DNA of 64,000 bases, taken from NCBI GenBank assembly GCA_037176725.1, contig JAZBRS010000014.1, forward strand, positions 76,552,501 to 76,616,500, read 5' to 3'. A model generated the notes under the pieces. It did no database searches and was not told the origin of the DNA. It saw nothing but the letters and a program-made list of their open reading frames with translations. This document shows positions 44,301 through 57,120 of this stretch, piece by piece. Every line of letters starts with the position of its first letter. Position 1 is the stretch's first letter. This DNA comes from Posidonia oceanica. Its lineage: Eukaryota > Streptophyta > Magnoliopsida > Alismatales > Posidoniaceae. Made by a program: the position numbers and the translations under genes.

Positions 44301-47207
44301 CGTCTTCTCCGGCGCAGACCTCCAGCCTTCACGGCGCTCCGGCCAGTAGAACTCGACCCCGGCGATCCCCTCAGCTCCGCACGGACTTCGGGAAGCCTCT
44401 TCAGCCCTCAGAATGCAGCCTCGCTGCGTCGAGCGGCCGGACGAGCCTACTGAACCCCTACAGAGCTCCGGCGAGCGCTCCGATGCGTTCCAGGCCGCAT
44501 CGCCCCCCGCCGACCGTCGCCCTGCCTCCATCAGCTCCAGGACCACCGCCTCCGCCCATCAGCGCCTCCACAGTCCCCCTGTGCCGGCGGTGGTGAGGTC
44601 TGGAAGCTTACTGCTACAGTACTCACCTCCGCCGGCGATCACTGTTCATTTATTTTCCTGTTAATATAGTTTTAGGTGTAAATATTGCAGATCTGGTTTA
44701 AGCTTTTTAATTTTTGTGTTTCAGTCCTCTGTCCATTTAATATGCCTAGTTTTTAATTAAAAACCATGCTAAATTGCTGCTTTTATCTCTGATTTTCAGA
44801 ATTTTCTTTCCGGTCCTTTTACTATGCTGTGCTGTTGTATTATTTTGCATTTTAGCCCCTCTGTTTTCGATTTTTGCACTTAAGTCCTGTCCTAAATCAG
44901 TTCATTTAATTGCATGCATTTTACCATATGAAATTGCATTCTGCATCCCTGCATGTTTCTGATTTTACCTTTAGGTCCATGCACTGTAGAAACTTAGGTT
45001 TTATTTTTAATTTTTGCATACTGCATTGCATATTTTGCCTCCTGTTTTCGCACATTTGCATTTAGGTCCATTTTAAATGGACAGTAACCATTTGCATGCA
45101 TTTTGGCTTATTGCATTGCATTTTCAACCCTGCATTTTTAAAAAATTGCACATCAGTCCTTTATCAGTGTTTTCAGAGCATGTTTACCATACAAAATTGC
45201 ATATTTGACCCCTGCATGATTCAAAAATCACACATAGGTCCTTGCATCTTTTAAAAACCATGTAAAAAGACTGTTTTGCCCCTAAAGTTGCATCTTAGCT
45301 CCTATGCTTACAAAATTGCATGTAGACCCTCCACTTGCATTCCCAGACTCCCCAGAATCCTGTTTTCTGGAAAATTTGCACTTTAGACCCCAATTTTTTC
45401 CAAAATTGCACTCTGATTTCTTTTTGTTTTCAAAACTTCTTCCAATGCATACCTTCTTTTCAAATTAGCTTTCTGAACCCAATCTTTTGCAAAATAACCC
45501 TCTGCCCTCTCCTGTTTTCAAAACCCTCCTCTGTGGACCCCGTCGTTTGTGAAAATTTGCATTTTAGTCCCTTTTCTTTTTCAAAAATGCTTTTGAACTC
45601 CTGTCTTTTCCAAGTTTGTTCCCCTTGTTTCTTCTTGCTTGTGCATGCATTCTGCATTCATTTAGCCTTGCATTTTAGCATCCTTTTGCGCACACTAAGC
45701 ACTTCTAGCTCCCCTTCACTTGGGAGGACCTTTTGCACACCCCTAGGACCTTCTGAACACCTAGATCTGTTCTTCTCCCCTGTTCTGGCCTTCCTGCCTT
45801 GAAGCTGCGATATCTTCCGATCCGGCCGTTGGATCTTCTCAAGTAAGCTGCCCAGGCGACCGCAGCGAAGCGCTCTTCAGCATGGACCAAGCAGATCTCA
45901 GATCAGGCTCCCGGATTTCCAGGTATGTCCTCTTGAACTCCTGTATCGCATTCATTTGCATGCCATTTGCATAGTTTTCCTCGTTTTCGATTTCTGTTTC
46001 TTTGAGCATGTAGAATAGGACCTCTTCTTCTTGTCTATCAACTCAGATCCCTGTTTCGCGTACTCTTCGGCGCTTTGTGTTGAGTTTTCCCTGGATTTAC
46101 CACTTAATGTGACTTTCTTCCCCCTTTTCCACAATACGATCGCATCGCGAGCTTTGGGCAGCGTGCGAGACACACCGTGGAGCGGTTTAGTGGGAAACGG
46201 TCGTAAGGAGGTGGTAATCCCTCCGTTTGCTCACTCTCCCCTTTGTAGGTCTTCACACCTACCCTGGGTGGTCCTAAACAACGTCTGTTCTTACACACAC
46301 ATTGTTTTGCTCCTCTTTGGCATCTTATGATCTCTTCTTTGCATTTAGCATTCGCATAGCTTTCCCGGGGTTTTACTTCGCTGTTTTTGGCACTGTTTCG
46401 CGTGCCCGCTCTTGTTTTGGCACCGTTTCGCGTGCCTGCTTTGTTTTTGCGCCGTTTTGCGTGCCGCCCTGCTTTTTCGCTTGTTTTGTGCACCGGTTTC
46501 GTTCTTTTGCACCGTTTTGCGTGCTTTCTTGTTTTTCGCCCCGTTTTGCGTGTTTTACGCCGTTTTCTCTTGCATGTCGATTGCATTGCATGGTTTTACC
46601 GTTGTTTTTCTTTTTCGCCTGCATTTGCATATAGGGCTGTGATGCTTACTGTCCGGAGTTCTCACAAGCTAGGTTTCGCCTAGTTTGGAACACAGACAGC
46701 GTAGCTGAGCATTTAGACAGCACGTTTACTTCCTTGCCCTGCATCTCCCCACTTAGAGCACACCTTGAGCATTCATTTAGGCATTCGTAGGCACATAGGC
46801 ATTCAATCCTGCATTTCCCCGCGTATGGGAGCGTAAGCCTAGAAAGACCGATTCTCGGGCGTGTCGGGGGTGCCTAACACCTTCCCCGCACGTAACAGGA
46901 GTCCTTGCCCTGTCTTTTGGCCTGCAATGACCGTACTGCCCTTATCCTAGGCTAGAGTCATCTCATTTGCATGTATTTGCATTTGTTTCCTTTGCATTGC
47001 TTTGCTTTGCATTTCTTGCTTGGTTTTGCGTGTTAATTCACGCACTTCCCCCGGTTTTCCTTGTCTCCCGTTAATGGACATGGTGGCGACTCTGATTTGT
47101 CTTATCTTTCTTTTTTCTCCTCGATTTCAAGTGTTTTCGAGTCGAGCCTCTTCCTCGGATCCAATCGCCGCTAAATAGCGAGCCTGATTCCGATCGGGAT
47201 CGCTACA
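41317..47207 (+). mobile_element. element A 3' LTR
   Basis: 5891 bp, colinear with the 5' LTR. Differences are scattered substitutions, largely C/T or G/A, and 1-2-bp indels (for example one extra CT near 41782). It carries the same TATA-like box (43220-43228), hairpin (44583-44636), intron-like interval (45923-46248) and 6-unit minisatellite (46389-46570). The T-to-A difference in the apical loop of the hairpin leaves the long stem unchanged. Confidence 0.97.
44583..44636 (+). other. conserved LTR hairpin, copy in element A 3' LTR
   Basis: Same arms as the 5' LTR copy (44583-44597 with 44622-44636). Only the apical loop differs (AGCTTACTGCT). Confidence 0.7.
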
Positions 47208-47212
47208 CCAGG

Positions 47213-47799
47213 TTTCGCCCGGTTCGGAACACAGACAGCGTTGCTGAGCGCTTAAATTGCACGTTTACTTTCTTGCATTGCTTTCGTCACTTAGAGCACA
47301 CCTTTGAGCATTTAGATAGGCATTCATCGGCACTTAGGCATTCAAAGTCTGCATTTCCCTGCGTATGCGAGTGTAAGCCTAGAAAGACCGATTCTCGGGC
47401 GTGTCAGGGATGCCTAACACCTTTCCCGCACGTAACAGGAGTCCTTGCCCTCTCTCTTGGCCCGTAATGACCATATTGCCCTTATCCTAGGCACGAGTCA
47501 CATCATTTGCATTCATTTGCATCTCATTTCTTTTGCATTGCCTTGCATTGCATCTTTTGCTTGGTTTTGCATGGTTATTCACGCATTTCCCCAGTTTTCC
47601 TTGTCTCTCGATCTAATAGACTTGGTGGCGACTCCGATCTTGTCTTATCTTCTTCTTTTCTTCCCCTTTTTCCTTTTTTAAATGTTTTCGAGTTAAGTCT
47701 TCCTTCTCGGACATAGCCGCTAATAGTGAGCCTGATTCTAATCGGTGCACGTGAGCTTTGGCAGTGTGCATGGACGATCTGAACACCGGGATTACTACA
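47213..47799 (+). mobile_element. element B 5' LTR, second part
   Basis: The LTR resumes after element A with 'TTTCGCCCGGTTCGGAACAC' and ends GGGATTACTACA at 47799. About 43 extra bp (47746-47788) are inserted 11 bp before the end, compared with all other LTRs. They resemble 'GCGAGCTTTGGGCAGCGTGC', a sequence normally found about 1 kb upstream in the LTR and missing from B's own first part. Confidence 0.95.
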
Positions 47800-47800
47800 G

Positions 47801-47818
47801 TGGCGACTATGCTGGGGA
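47801..47818 (+). other. primer-binding site of element B
   Basis: TGGCGACTATGCTGGGGA, one base after the LTR end, same register as in A with two differences. Confidence 0.85.
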
Positions 47819-48821
47819 TACTAGACTTCGGCTTTCGCCTTGGCTTTCGCTCACTCGCATTCTGCTTGGGATTTGCCTCCTTTGTTTGCCTTTGTGTTTC
47901 CTTCACCTGTTTTGCTCGTTTTCCTGTGCAAACTCCTGGCAAGTCACCCGTGGCTACTCAGCTTTGGTTTTGCACCCCCTTTGCCTCGATTTGCGCTCTG
48001 TTTTGCTCTACTTTGCCTTTGTTGCTTGTTTGCTCGTGTATTTCCTTGCATTTGCTCTTGTTTGCTTTACAGCTTGCCGGTTTTTACTTTCTTTAGCCCT
48101 TTTACTTATTGTTGCTTTATTTCCTGCACAATGCATGTCTACATACTTGTTTGGCAACAATACATGCTTTTTGAATGATGAATGCTTTATTTTACACGTT
48201 TGCTATGTCACTACGCACGCACATGCTCTGTATATATGCCTTTTGACATGATGAATGCTTTCCCTTCACTATCATGCTCACAAACACTCGCACATGCCAT
48301 GCACTTGCCTTTTGCTCTGTTGTATGTTGTTGCCTGCCATATTTGGTTGATTTTCTTCCCTTTTGCACATGCCATGCCTAGGATAGTAGAGACTGATTGC
48401 TTTTCCTGTGGTTAATTAAAAATAGCAAGTAAAAATAAGATCTAGGGTTAACTAGAGCCATCAACACACTTGCACCCTCCTGGAGTTAATAAAATACGCA
48501 AGATAAAAGACTTTAACCATTTGCATGAAGCATCATATAGGGCATGCATCTTCTCACCTGAGTCCACCTATCAGTCTGCGAAGGATGGCTCCGACCTCTC
48601 ACTCCAATGCTTTGGCATGGTGTGAGTTGGTCGGTCTGTCCCCCCTTGTTAGGGGTCGTGTCGGTGCTAATGGAGGGTACTTCCTACGCTTAGGCGAGGT
48701 TGAGGCCACCAACGCACCACCCTGTTATTACCTGAGCTTTAGGCTAGGAGTTAGACAGGAGACCTACTTTTCTGACCAGAGTCGGTGACCTGTACACTTG
48801 TGGATATTTGGAGTAGACTAC
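47819..48821 (+). other. element B leader, first part
   Basis: Non-coding, aligned with A's leader ('TTTGGCAACAATACATGCTT', then the two A-rich motifs at 48410-48440 and 48485-48512). Solo LTR C interrupts it; ACTAC at 48817-48821 is C's left target duplication. Confidence 0.85.
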
Positions 48822-51800
48822 TGTTGACACCCCATCTTGGCAGGCTTGGACCACTTGGAGCCCTCCTAGTGATTGCTGGACTCAAACCCAAACCAAAACC
48901 AAACCCTAACCCTCTCCTTTACCCTTCAAAACCAGCCAAACTTGACCTAAGCCTTTACCCCTCTTCCCAAGCTCAAAACCTGACCAAAATCCATAGAAAA
49001 ACCCACCAATACCCATTTAGCAAACCTGCCCGAACACTTAGAAAATCTCAAACTTAGGCCATTCCCAAAAACCCTAGAAAACCTAGGTGAAACTACCCTT
49101 TTTCTACACCTTGAACCCCCTCTAAAACCTTCTCAGAATCAAGCCAAAACTTCAGAACGAACACCTCAAACCCTAGACTGCCCACTCACCAATTTTCATC
49201 CCATTCTAAGACCTCTAAGCCTCTCATTCACTCAAATTATCCTTTTCTCTCTCCGGGATTATCATTTTCTCTCTCCTCTCTCTCTCCTGATTATCATCTC
49301 TCTTTTCATCCCCTTCTTACCCTTTCTCTGGCCTAGCTGTGGGCGCCCTCTGTGCTTCTGTCCCTTCTCTACCTTATTCCTATTTTTACTTTATTTTTAA
49401 CATTTTCCCTAAATTTTAAAAAATCATTTTCCTCCAACCTATCTCTTTTCCTTTTATCTCCCTCTTTTTTCCATTTCTTTCCTCCTTCTCTTTTCCTTTT
49501 CTCTCTTTTGCAAAAATCCATAAAAACCCCTAAAAATCTGTAAAACACCAAAACATAAAAGAAACAAATCAGAACCCTAAGAAAAACAATTAAAAAACAT
49601 TAAACAAGCAATTAAAAACCTAAACTTAACTAAATCAAGCTAAAAGGAAAACCAAGCATGTAAGCTAAAAAATGCAAAACAAATCAAAAGAAAACACTGA
49701 AAAATCAAGGAAAAAACTAAAATGAAATCAAAACCCACCCAAAAGTAAAAACCTCATCAGAAGAATTAAAAAACAAACCCTAAAAAGAAGAATTAAAAAT
49801 CAAACACTAAAACAAGTAATTAAAGAAGCAAAAGACTTAACTTAATAAACATAAGAAGAACAACATAAAAACTTAATTAAAAAAAGGAAAAGAAAAACAC
49901 ATTTGAAAGACTTAAAAACACCCCATCAAACCAGAAAAATCTAACTAAAGACTTCAAGAAAAATCAACAAATAAAAATCAAAGCATAATTTAAAAGACTT
50001 AAGAAAGAAAAAATCCTAAGAAGGCTAAAACTTAAAAACCTAAAAACAACCCTGGTTAATACGAAAATAAATCCTAAAAAAAAACCTAATCAATATCCTA
50101 AGTGCCCAACAAGGGAAACACAATTTTTAAAACAATTTAAAAAAGGTTTAACAAACATTTAATCAAGTGAAAACTAATTAAAAGCAAAACCAAAACCCTA
50201 AAACCCTAATCAAGCCCAAAACACATTAATCAACCCAAAATGGCCATTAAAAAACTTTAATTAAAACCCTAATTCACATCACAACCTTTCTAGTATTTTT
50301 ATTTATTTTTAGTTCCTTTTTACTAATTTTATTTCCCCATTCTACCCTCTCTTCTTTCTTACTTCTCTTTTTCTTTCTTTCCTTTCCTTATTGGGCCCAA
50401 TCCAGCCCGTTTTTCTTTTTTTTTTATTTCTTTTTCCTTCGGCCCATAGTCCAGCCTCCTTCCTCCTTCTTCTTCCTCAACCTTCTGCATTTTTTCTCTC
50501 CACCAGAATTCTCCCGCAAGCAGCTGCTACAGCCCTCCCTCCATTGTTTGAATTTGAGCTTCCATCTTTTCAACCTACAGCAGCTCGCCGCCTCTCTTCT
50601 ATCTCAGCACCAATTCCGGAGGCTTTCAATGCTGGTCACCTCGCCATCTCTTGTCTGCTGCAGTGGCCACCGGTGGAATTCAAAAATCAGCAGCGCACCA
50701 GCAGCCGGTCTCCCCCCATATAAGCTTCCATTCATTCCTTCAGAGCATCTTCTTCAGTTGGCAATCCGTGTGAGCAATCAAAGAGACACCAGCAGACCAT
50801 CAGCTAGAGCAGTAGCAACCTGAGAGAGCCAACTTCCTCCACCTGAGTGATCTCCCTTCTTCCTCCTCTTCACCCTCCAATTTCCAGAAGAAAGAGTGGC
50901 TAGAGAGAGTGCCTGAGAGTTCTTGGCATCCCGGAGAGAGGCCTCCATCCCAGAGCCAAACTCCATCCAATTCTCCTCATTTTCCCCCCTGAAATCTACA
51001 GCAAACCGCCCTCTTCACTTTCCAGTAAACCAAACCCTTCACCGGCCTTCATCCCTCTCCCTATTGCTCCCCCAAACTCACCCAGCAACCCTGCATCATC
51101 ACTTCACCACTTCACGACCATTCCACCACTGAAACCACCCCAGAAATCCACCTGAAACTCCACCTGCAACCCAACGCCGATCTCTCCACAATTCCCTCCA
51201 CTCCAGTCTGCAACTTTCTTCCAAACTCCACCCAGAGATTCACTGAACCTCCACCTTTCCAGAGCACCAGACCTCGAACCCAACCATCCACCACAGCCTG
51301 CAGACTCCACAACAAACACCTAAGCCTCCTTCTGACCAGAAACCGACCCAACCTGCAAACTCCCTCCACACTCTCCAGAAACCTAACCTGATCATCCAAC
51401 ATCACTCTCCGGACCTCCAGCTACCTCCCGGAAGGCTCCACCAGGTCCGACGAGCAGCAACAGTCCCCCCTCACCTCCAGTCACTTTGCTGAACCCAAAA
51501 ATTGCCAAATCTTAGCCCGAGCTTCGAAGCTCGCATCCGGACGTCTGGGAAGCACCAGAAGATCGTCCTGAAGCAGCTCCAACCTTCGCGAGCGGCCGAC
51601 GATCACCGCAGCGACCGGACGACCTCCGCCGACGACTGCTGGAACTGCCGAGGTCGGGAGCACGTTTCAGACGCGGAGTCAAGTAACTCTCTATGCCCTC
51701 AGCTCCCTCTTCTCCCCCTGTTGCTTCTCAGCCCCTTAGAAGTAGGTTTCCGGCCCTCTTGCCCCGTTTCTGCTCGCTGCTTCGGTCGTCTTCTCCGACG

Positions 51801-52067
51801 CAGTTCTTCGGTCGCCTCGTCGCTCCGGGCAGCGGAACGCAGCTCCCGCGATCGTCTCAGCTCCGCACGAGTCCCAGGAGCGTTCTCCGGCCCTTAGAAC
51901 GCAGCATCGCTGCGTCGATCGGCCAGACGAATCTTCTGAGACTCTGCAGAACTCCAGCGACCGTTCCAGCGTGCTCCAGGCCGCGTCGTCCTCCGCCGAT
52001 CGCCGCCCGATCTCCGTCAGCACCGGGAGCATCTCCCCCGTCGTTCAGCACCTCCTCAGCCCCCTGT

Positions 52068-52121
52068 GCCGGCGGCCACAAGCCCTGATAGCTCACTGCT
52101 ACAGTGTTTGTCGCCGCCGGC
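52068..52121 (+). other. conserved LTR hairpin, copy in solo LTR C
   Basis: GCCGGCGGC (52068-52076) pairs with GCCGCCGGC (52113-52121). After one mismatch ACAAGC pairs with GTTTGT including wobble, then CTG/CAG, and TAGC/GCTA closes a TCACT loop. About 22 pairs in total. Confidence 0.65.
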
Positions 52122-53404
52122 ATTCACTATAGATTTATTTTCTCAGTTATATGGTTTTTTTGTGAATATTGCATGCTAGGGCTAAGTTTCTTTACTTTTG
52201 CATTTCAGTCCTTATGCCATTTAATTTGCTTTGTTTTTAATTTAAAACCATGCTAAATTGCTCTGAATATCTGTGTTTTTCAGTATTTTCTTTTCAGTCC
52301 TCTTACTGTGCTGTTTAGTTATAAAATTTTATGCATCAGCCCCTCTGTTTTCAATAATTGCACATAAGTCCTGCAGTAGTTCATTTAATTTAAATGCATG
52401 TATTTTGCCATATTGCATTGCATTCTGAACCCCTGTTTTTTCTCATTTTTGCATTTTCATCCTCTGCACTGTAGTAACTTAGGTTTCATTTTTAATTTTT
52501 GCATGCTGCATTGCATATTTGTCCCTCTGTTTTTTCATTTTTGCATGTAGGTCCTGTTAAATGCACAGTAATCATTTTGCATGCATTTTTGCTTATTGCA
52601 TTGCATTTTCAACCCTGTTTTTTTAAAAAATTGCACATCAGTCCTGTCTTCTGATTTCAGAGCATGTTTACCATATAAAATTGCATATTTGACCCCTGCA
52701 TGATTCAAAAATCACACACAGGTCCTTGCATCCTTTAAAAACCATGTAAAAAGACTGTTTTGCCCCTAAAGTTGCATCTTAGCCCCTATGTTTACAAAAT
52801 TGCATGTAGACCCTCCACTTGCATTCCCGGACTCCCCAGAACCCTGTTTTCTAGAAAATTTGCACTTTAGACCCCAGAATTTTTCCAAATTACACTCTGA
52901 TTTCCATTTGTTTTCAAAACTTCTTCTGATGCATACCCTCTTTTCAAAATAGCTTTCTGAACCCAATCTTTTGCAAAATGACCCTCTGCCCTCTCCTGTT
53001 TTCAAAACCCTCCTCTGTGGACCCCATCCTTTGTGAAAACTTGCATTTAGCCCCTTTTCTTTTTCAAAAATGCTTTTGAACTCCTGTCTTCTCCAAGTTT
53101 TTCCCCTTGTCTCTTCTTGCTTGTGCATGCATTCTGCATCCATTTAGTCTTGCATTTTAGCATCCTTTTGCACACACTAAGCACCTTTAGCTCCCCTTCA
53201 CTTGGGAGGACCTTTTGCACACCCCTAGGACCTCCTGAACACCTAGATCTGTTCTTCTCCCCTGTTCTGGCCTTTCTGCCTTGAAGCTGCGATATCTTCC
53301 AATCCGGCCGTTGGATCTTCTCAAGTAAGCTGCCCAGGCGACCGCAGCGAAGCGCTCTTCAGCATGGACTAGACAGATCTCAGATCAGGCTCCCGGATTT
53401 CCAG

Positions 53405-53730
53405 GTATGTCCTCCTGAACCCCTGCATTGCATTCATTTGCATGCCATTTGCATAGTTTTCCTCGTTTTCGATTTCTGTCTCTTTGAGCATGTAGAATAG
53501 GACCTCCCCTTTCTGCTTGGCAACTTAGATCCCCGTTTCGCGTTTCCCCATGTGTTTTGTGTTGAGTTTTCCCTGGATTTACCACTTAATGTGACTTTCT
53601 TCCCCCTTTTCCACGATCCGATTGCATTGCGAGCTTTGGGCAGCGTGCGAGACAGATCGTGGAACGGTTTAGTGGGAAACGGTGACAAAGGAGTGGTAAT
53701 CCCTCCGTTTGCTCACTCTCCCCTTTGTAG
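53405..53730 (+). other. candidate 326-nt intron in solo LTR C
   Basis: Donor CCAG|GTATGTCC, acceptor CTCCCCTTTGTAG|GTC, same length as in A and F. Confidence 0.4.
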
Positions 53731-53870
53731 GTCTTCACACCTACTCTGTGTGGCCCCGGACAGCGCTTGTTCTCACACATGCGTTGTTCTACTTCTCCTT
53801 TTACTGCTTCTAATCTTTTCCTTGCATTTGCATTCTCACGGCTTTTCCGAGGTTTTATCTCGCTGCTTTT

Positions 53871-54115
53871 GGCACCATTTTGCGTGCCCGCTCTCGTTTT
53901 GGCACCGTTTTGCGCGCCTGCTTTGTCTTTCGCGTCGTTTTGCACGCTCGCCCTGTTTTCGGCACAGTTTTGCATGCCCGTCATCGTCTTTTGCACTGAT
54001 TTGCGTGCCGCCTTGCTTTCTTTCTCTTTTTGCATGTCGATCTTGTCTTTTTTGCACCGTTTTGCGCGCTTTCTTGTTTTTCGCCTCGTTTTGCGTGTTT
54101 TATGCCGTTTTCTCT
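53871..54115 (+). repeat. 30-bp LTR minisatellite, about 8 units (LTR C)
   Basis: Units with the core GGCACC(A/G)TTTTGCGTGCCCG. The overlapping ORFs at 53552-54249 are repeat artefacts. Confidence 0.8.
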
Positions 54116-54757
54116 CGCATGTCGATTGCATTGCATGGTTTTGCCATTGTTTTGCCTTTTCGCTTGCATTTGCATATAGGGCTGTGATGCTTACTGCTTG
54201 GAGTTCTCACGAGCAAGGTTTCGCCCGGTTCGGAACACTGACAGCGTAGCTGAGCACTTAGAGAGCACGTTTACTTCCTTGCTCTGCATCCTCCCACTTA
54301 GAGCACGCCTTGAGCATTCATTTAGGCATTTATAGGCACATAGGCATTCAATCCTACATTTCCCCGCGTATGCGAGCGTAAGCCTAGAAAGACCGATTCT
54401 CGGGCGTGTCGGGGGTGCCTAACACCTTCCCCGCACGTAACAGGAGTCCTTGCCCTGTCTTTTGGCCCGTAATGACCATACTGCCCTTATCCTAGGCTAG
54501 AGTCATCTCTTTTGCATGTATTTACATTTGTTTTCCCTTGCATTGCTTTGCTTTGCATTTCTTGCTTGGTTTTGCGTGTTAATTCACGCATTTCCCTCGG
54601 TTTTCCTTGTCTCCCGTTAATGGACATGGTGGCGACTCTGATTTGTCTTATCTTTCTCTTTTCTCCTCGATTTTAAGTGTTTTCGAGTTGAGCCTCTTCC
54701 TCGGATCCAATCGCCGCTAATAGCGAGCCTGATTCCGATCGGGATTGCTACAACTAC

Positions 54758-55067
54758 CTGCTAGGATACACTAGATTGGTGAGAGAGAGCATGCTAGAAA
54801 GCATACTTGTCATTCATGCCATGACTTAGTGCATTTTGCATTTCATTTTCTGTTCCTAATCCCAGTTTTCTGTTGTGTCCTTAACAGAGTTCAGTAAGCG
54901 ATTTCCTTAGCTGGAGCTCGGGTTCCTCCCCTTGCTGACACCTCTGCTGAGACACCTGTGCTCGACCATCTCCTTCTGAGCTACTCGCCTTTGCGAACAT
55001 AGCTCCTCGTAGAGCCCGTCCGTTTTTCACTCGTCGCAGCCCCATTTTGACTCGCTCTCGGTCAACA
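54758..55067 (+). other. element B leader, second part
   Basis: Non-coding. It aligns with A 26585-26898, from 'CTAGGATACACTAG' to the gag ATG. The bases just before the ATG would encode a similar peptide in A and B (..LTRSRS), but there is no upstream ATG in frame in either. Confidence 0.8.
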
Positions 55068-57120
55068 ATGGCCCAGCGCACCGTCGAATCCCCGCTTACT
55101 CTTGCCTTGGAGGTGGTTTCCGCTCCGGCCCCTCCGACTCCCGTTTCTAACCCCTCTGTGCCCCCTATGACACCAGGATTTCCCTCTCTGTCGTCTGGGG
55201 CATCCCAGTTTGCTGTGGGACAGTGGCAGACGCTCGCTCCTCTTGATCCGGTCGCCGAGTCCATCTTGATGACCACTTCTCATATTCCGGAGGCGCCTCT
55301 GACCCCACCTTCTCAGGGATTTGTCGCTTTTGACACCCCTTCTGTTGCTGCAGCGACTCTCGCCCTAGGACTCTAATCCCCTGGACAGTCCGGATCTCTT
55401 GGCTCTGGCCCCTCGTCGGCACTGCAATTCAGTGTTCCCACCGACGGGACACCCGAAGAGCAGTACCAGCATCTGATGGACACTATCCAGCGGCTGCAGG
55501 GTATGGCTCTATCAGTCCGCCCTTCTTCCCTTCTTGTTGGTCCTGAGGTTCCTGTGCGGCCTGCTCTCGCACATCATGCATTGCACTCTACACTTCCGCC
55601 TAGACCGTCGTCTCAACTGCTCATAGTTCCGGCGATGGGGGCACGTATCCCTCCTCTTGCATCTGCACCGCACCACACACAGCATGCACCTCTGCCACCT
55701 GGTGGCCAGTCATTCGGACTGGTGGGAGCACAGTATCTCGCAGACCCGTCCCTCGGCACCACACCGGTGCGGCCGCTGTTGCTCCAGCATTCTGCACCCA
55801 CCGCACAGCATACCATCTATCCTCCCCCTTTGCATCAGGTTCAGAATTCCACATGCATCCCCCCTTGCACTCCACCACAGCACAGGTATGCCGGCCATCA
55901 CCTTGCGTCACCAGGCGATGTGATGGTAGATCCGGAGGAGCACCTCGGTGTGACCCAATCGGCATACGTGGTCCCTGCCCCCACTGCCCCATCACCTGTG
56001 GCAGCCATTCCAGACCCCATCAACAACAGAATGGATGTTCTGGAGAAAGCACTGCGTCTAGTGCAGGGCACAGACCACCAGACCTACCAGTTCCGAGACC
56101 TCTACTGTTTTCCAGAGGCGGTACTCCCCCCAAAGTTCAAAATCCCGGACTTTGAGAAGTATGATGGTAGGGGCTGTCCTATAGCCCATCTGAAGGCGTA
56201 CTGCGGTGATCTCGCCCAGCTTCAGGCTGACGAGAGGTTGCTGATCCGCCTGTTCCAAAAGAGTTTGTCCGGTCCAGCCCTCAAGTGGTTCACCTCACTT
56301 GACATGTCTGCAATCAGGACATGGAACGACCTAAGCCAGGCGTTCTTGGAACAGTATTCCTTCAACCTCGATCTGGTCCCAAAGTGCGCAGACCTGATCG
56401 CAACCAAGCAGAATCCGGGCGAGCCGTTCGAGGAGTACGTCGGCCGCTGGCGTGCCCTTGCCTCGTAAGTTCGAGATAGACCCTCTGACGAGGAGTCTAT
56501 CGAGATCATTATAAAAGGGGCACAGCCGTCCACCGGAGCTTTGCTTAGCATCCAACCTGTCACAACCTTCACTGCATTGCCAGAGGCCCCCGCCAGCAGT
56601 AACAGTAGCAACAGTAGCGCCATCAACAACAACAACGGCATCAACAACAACCGTCCCAAGAGAAAGGATCTGCCGAAGCCCGTTGTTGCGTACGTCGATT
56701 CCCCTACTGCGCCTGTTCGTTTGGCGTCCCGGTCTGCCCCTCCTCAGATCTATTACGCACCTGCACCTAGGACACACCCTACACCACAAATCACTACCAC
56801 CGCTCGACTGGTCTATATTGCCGTACCGGTTCAGCAAGGACAATTCCAAAGGCCGAGATGGCCACCCGTTGAGAAGCGGAAGTTCGCCCCACTGGTGGAA
56901 CCGCTCACCGCTGTCCTCCCGAAGGTTGCGTCGCTCCTGAAGTTTCCGGAGGGTCGCCCGCCACCAAACCCACTACCGCATTGGTTTAAGGCGAACCTTT
57001 TCTGTGATTTCCATCGAAGTGTCGGGCATTCGACTGATAATTGCTTCACTCTCCGGAATGCTATCCAGGATTTGATCGAATCGGGAACGATTGTGATCGA
57101 CACGCATGAGGCGTCCACTT
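55068..57120 (+). pseudogene. gag: element B gag (broken)
   Basis: ATG at 55068 (MAQRTVESP). The capsid region is at about 56130-56530 (FKIPDFEKYDGRGCP, ALKWFTSLD, WNDLSQAFLEQY), then an Asn/Ser-rich tract and the knuckle FCDFHRSVGHSTDNC near 57000-57045. It stays in one frame from the start codon into the protease linker, interrupted by TAA 55374-55376 and TAA 56466-56468 (Gln codon in A). Unlike A it has no frameshift near the gag/pro transition, which shows that gag and pro are normally in one frame here. Confidence 0.93.

Larger units (their letters stand above)
19681..47207 (+). mobile_element. element A: complete 27.5-kb Tat/Ogre-type LTR retrotransposon
   Basis: It has two near-identical LTRs (5888 and 5891 bp), a PBS, leader, gag, protease, RT, two RNase H domains, integrase, an extra sense ORF, 3' tandem arrays and a polypurine tract, bounded by a perfect 5-bp duplication. 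About a dozen differences were counted by eye in the first 1.1 kb of the LTR pair, so roughly 1% divergence, making it a recent insertion. It sits inside the 5' LTR of element B. Its coding regions carry at least seven stops and two frameshifts, so it is complete in structure but not in coding capacity. Dual RNase H and LTR size favour the Tat/Ogre lineage over chromoviruses or Athila. Confidence 0.97.
48822..54752 (+). mobile_element. solo LTR C, 5.9 kb
   Basis: Begins TGTTGACACCCCATCTTGGCAGG and ends GGGATTGCTACA, flanked by ACTAC (48817-48821 and 54753-54757). Removing it joins B's leader into the same order as A's. It is close to A's LTRs in structure, with a TATA-like box at 50717-50725, hairpin at 52068-52121, intron-like interval 53405-53730, 8-unit minisatellite and conserved block at 54380-54520. 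It is a relic of LTR-LTR recombination. Confidence 0.96.
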
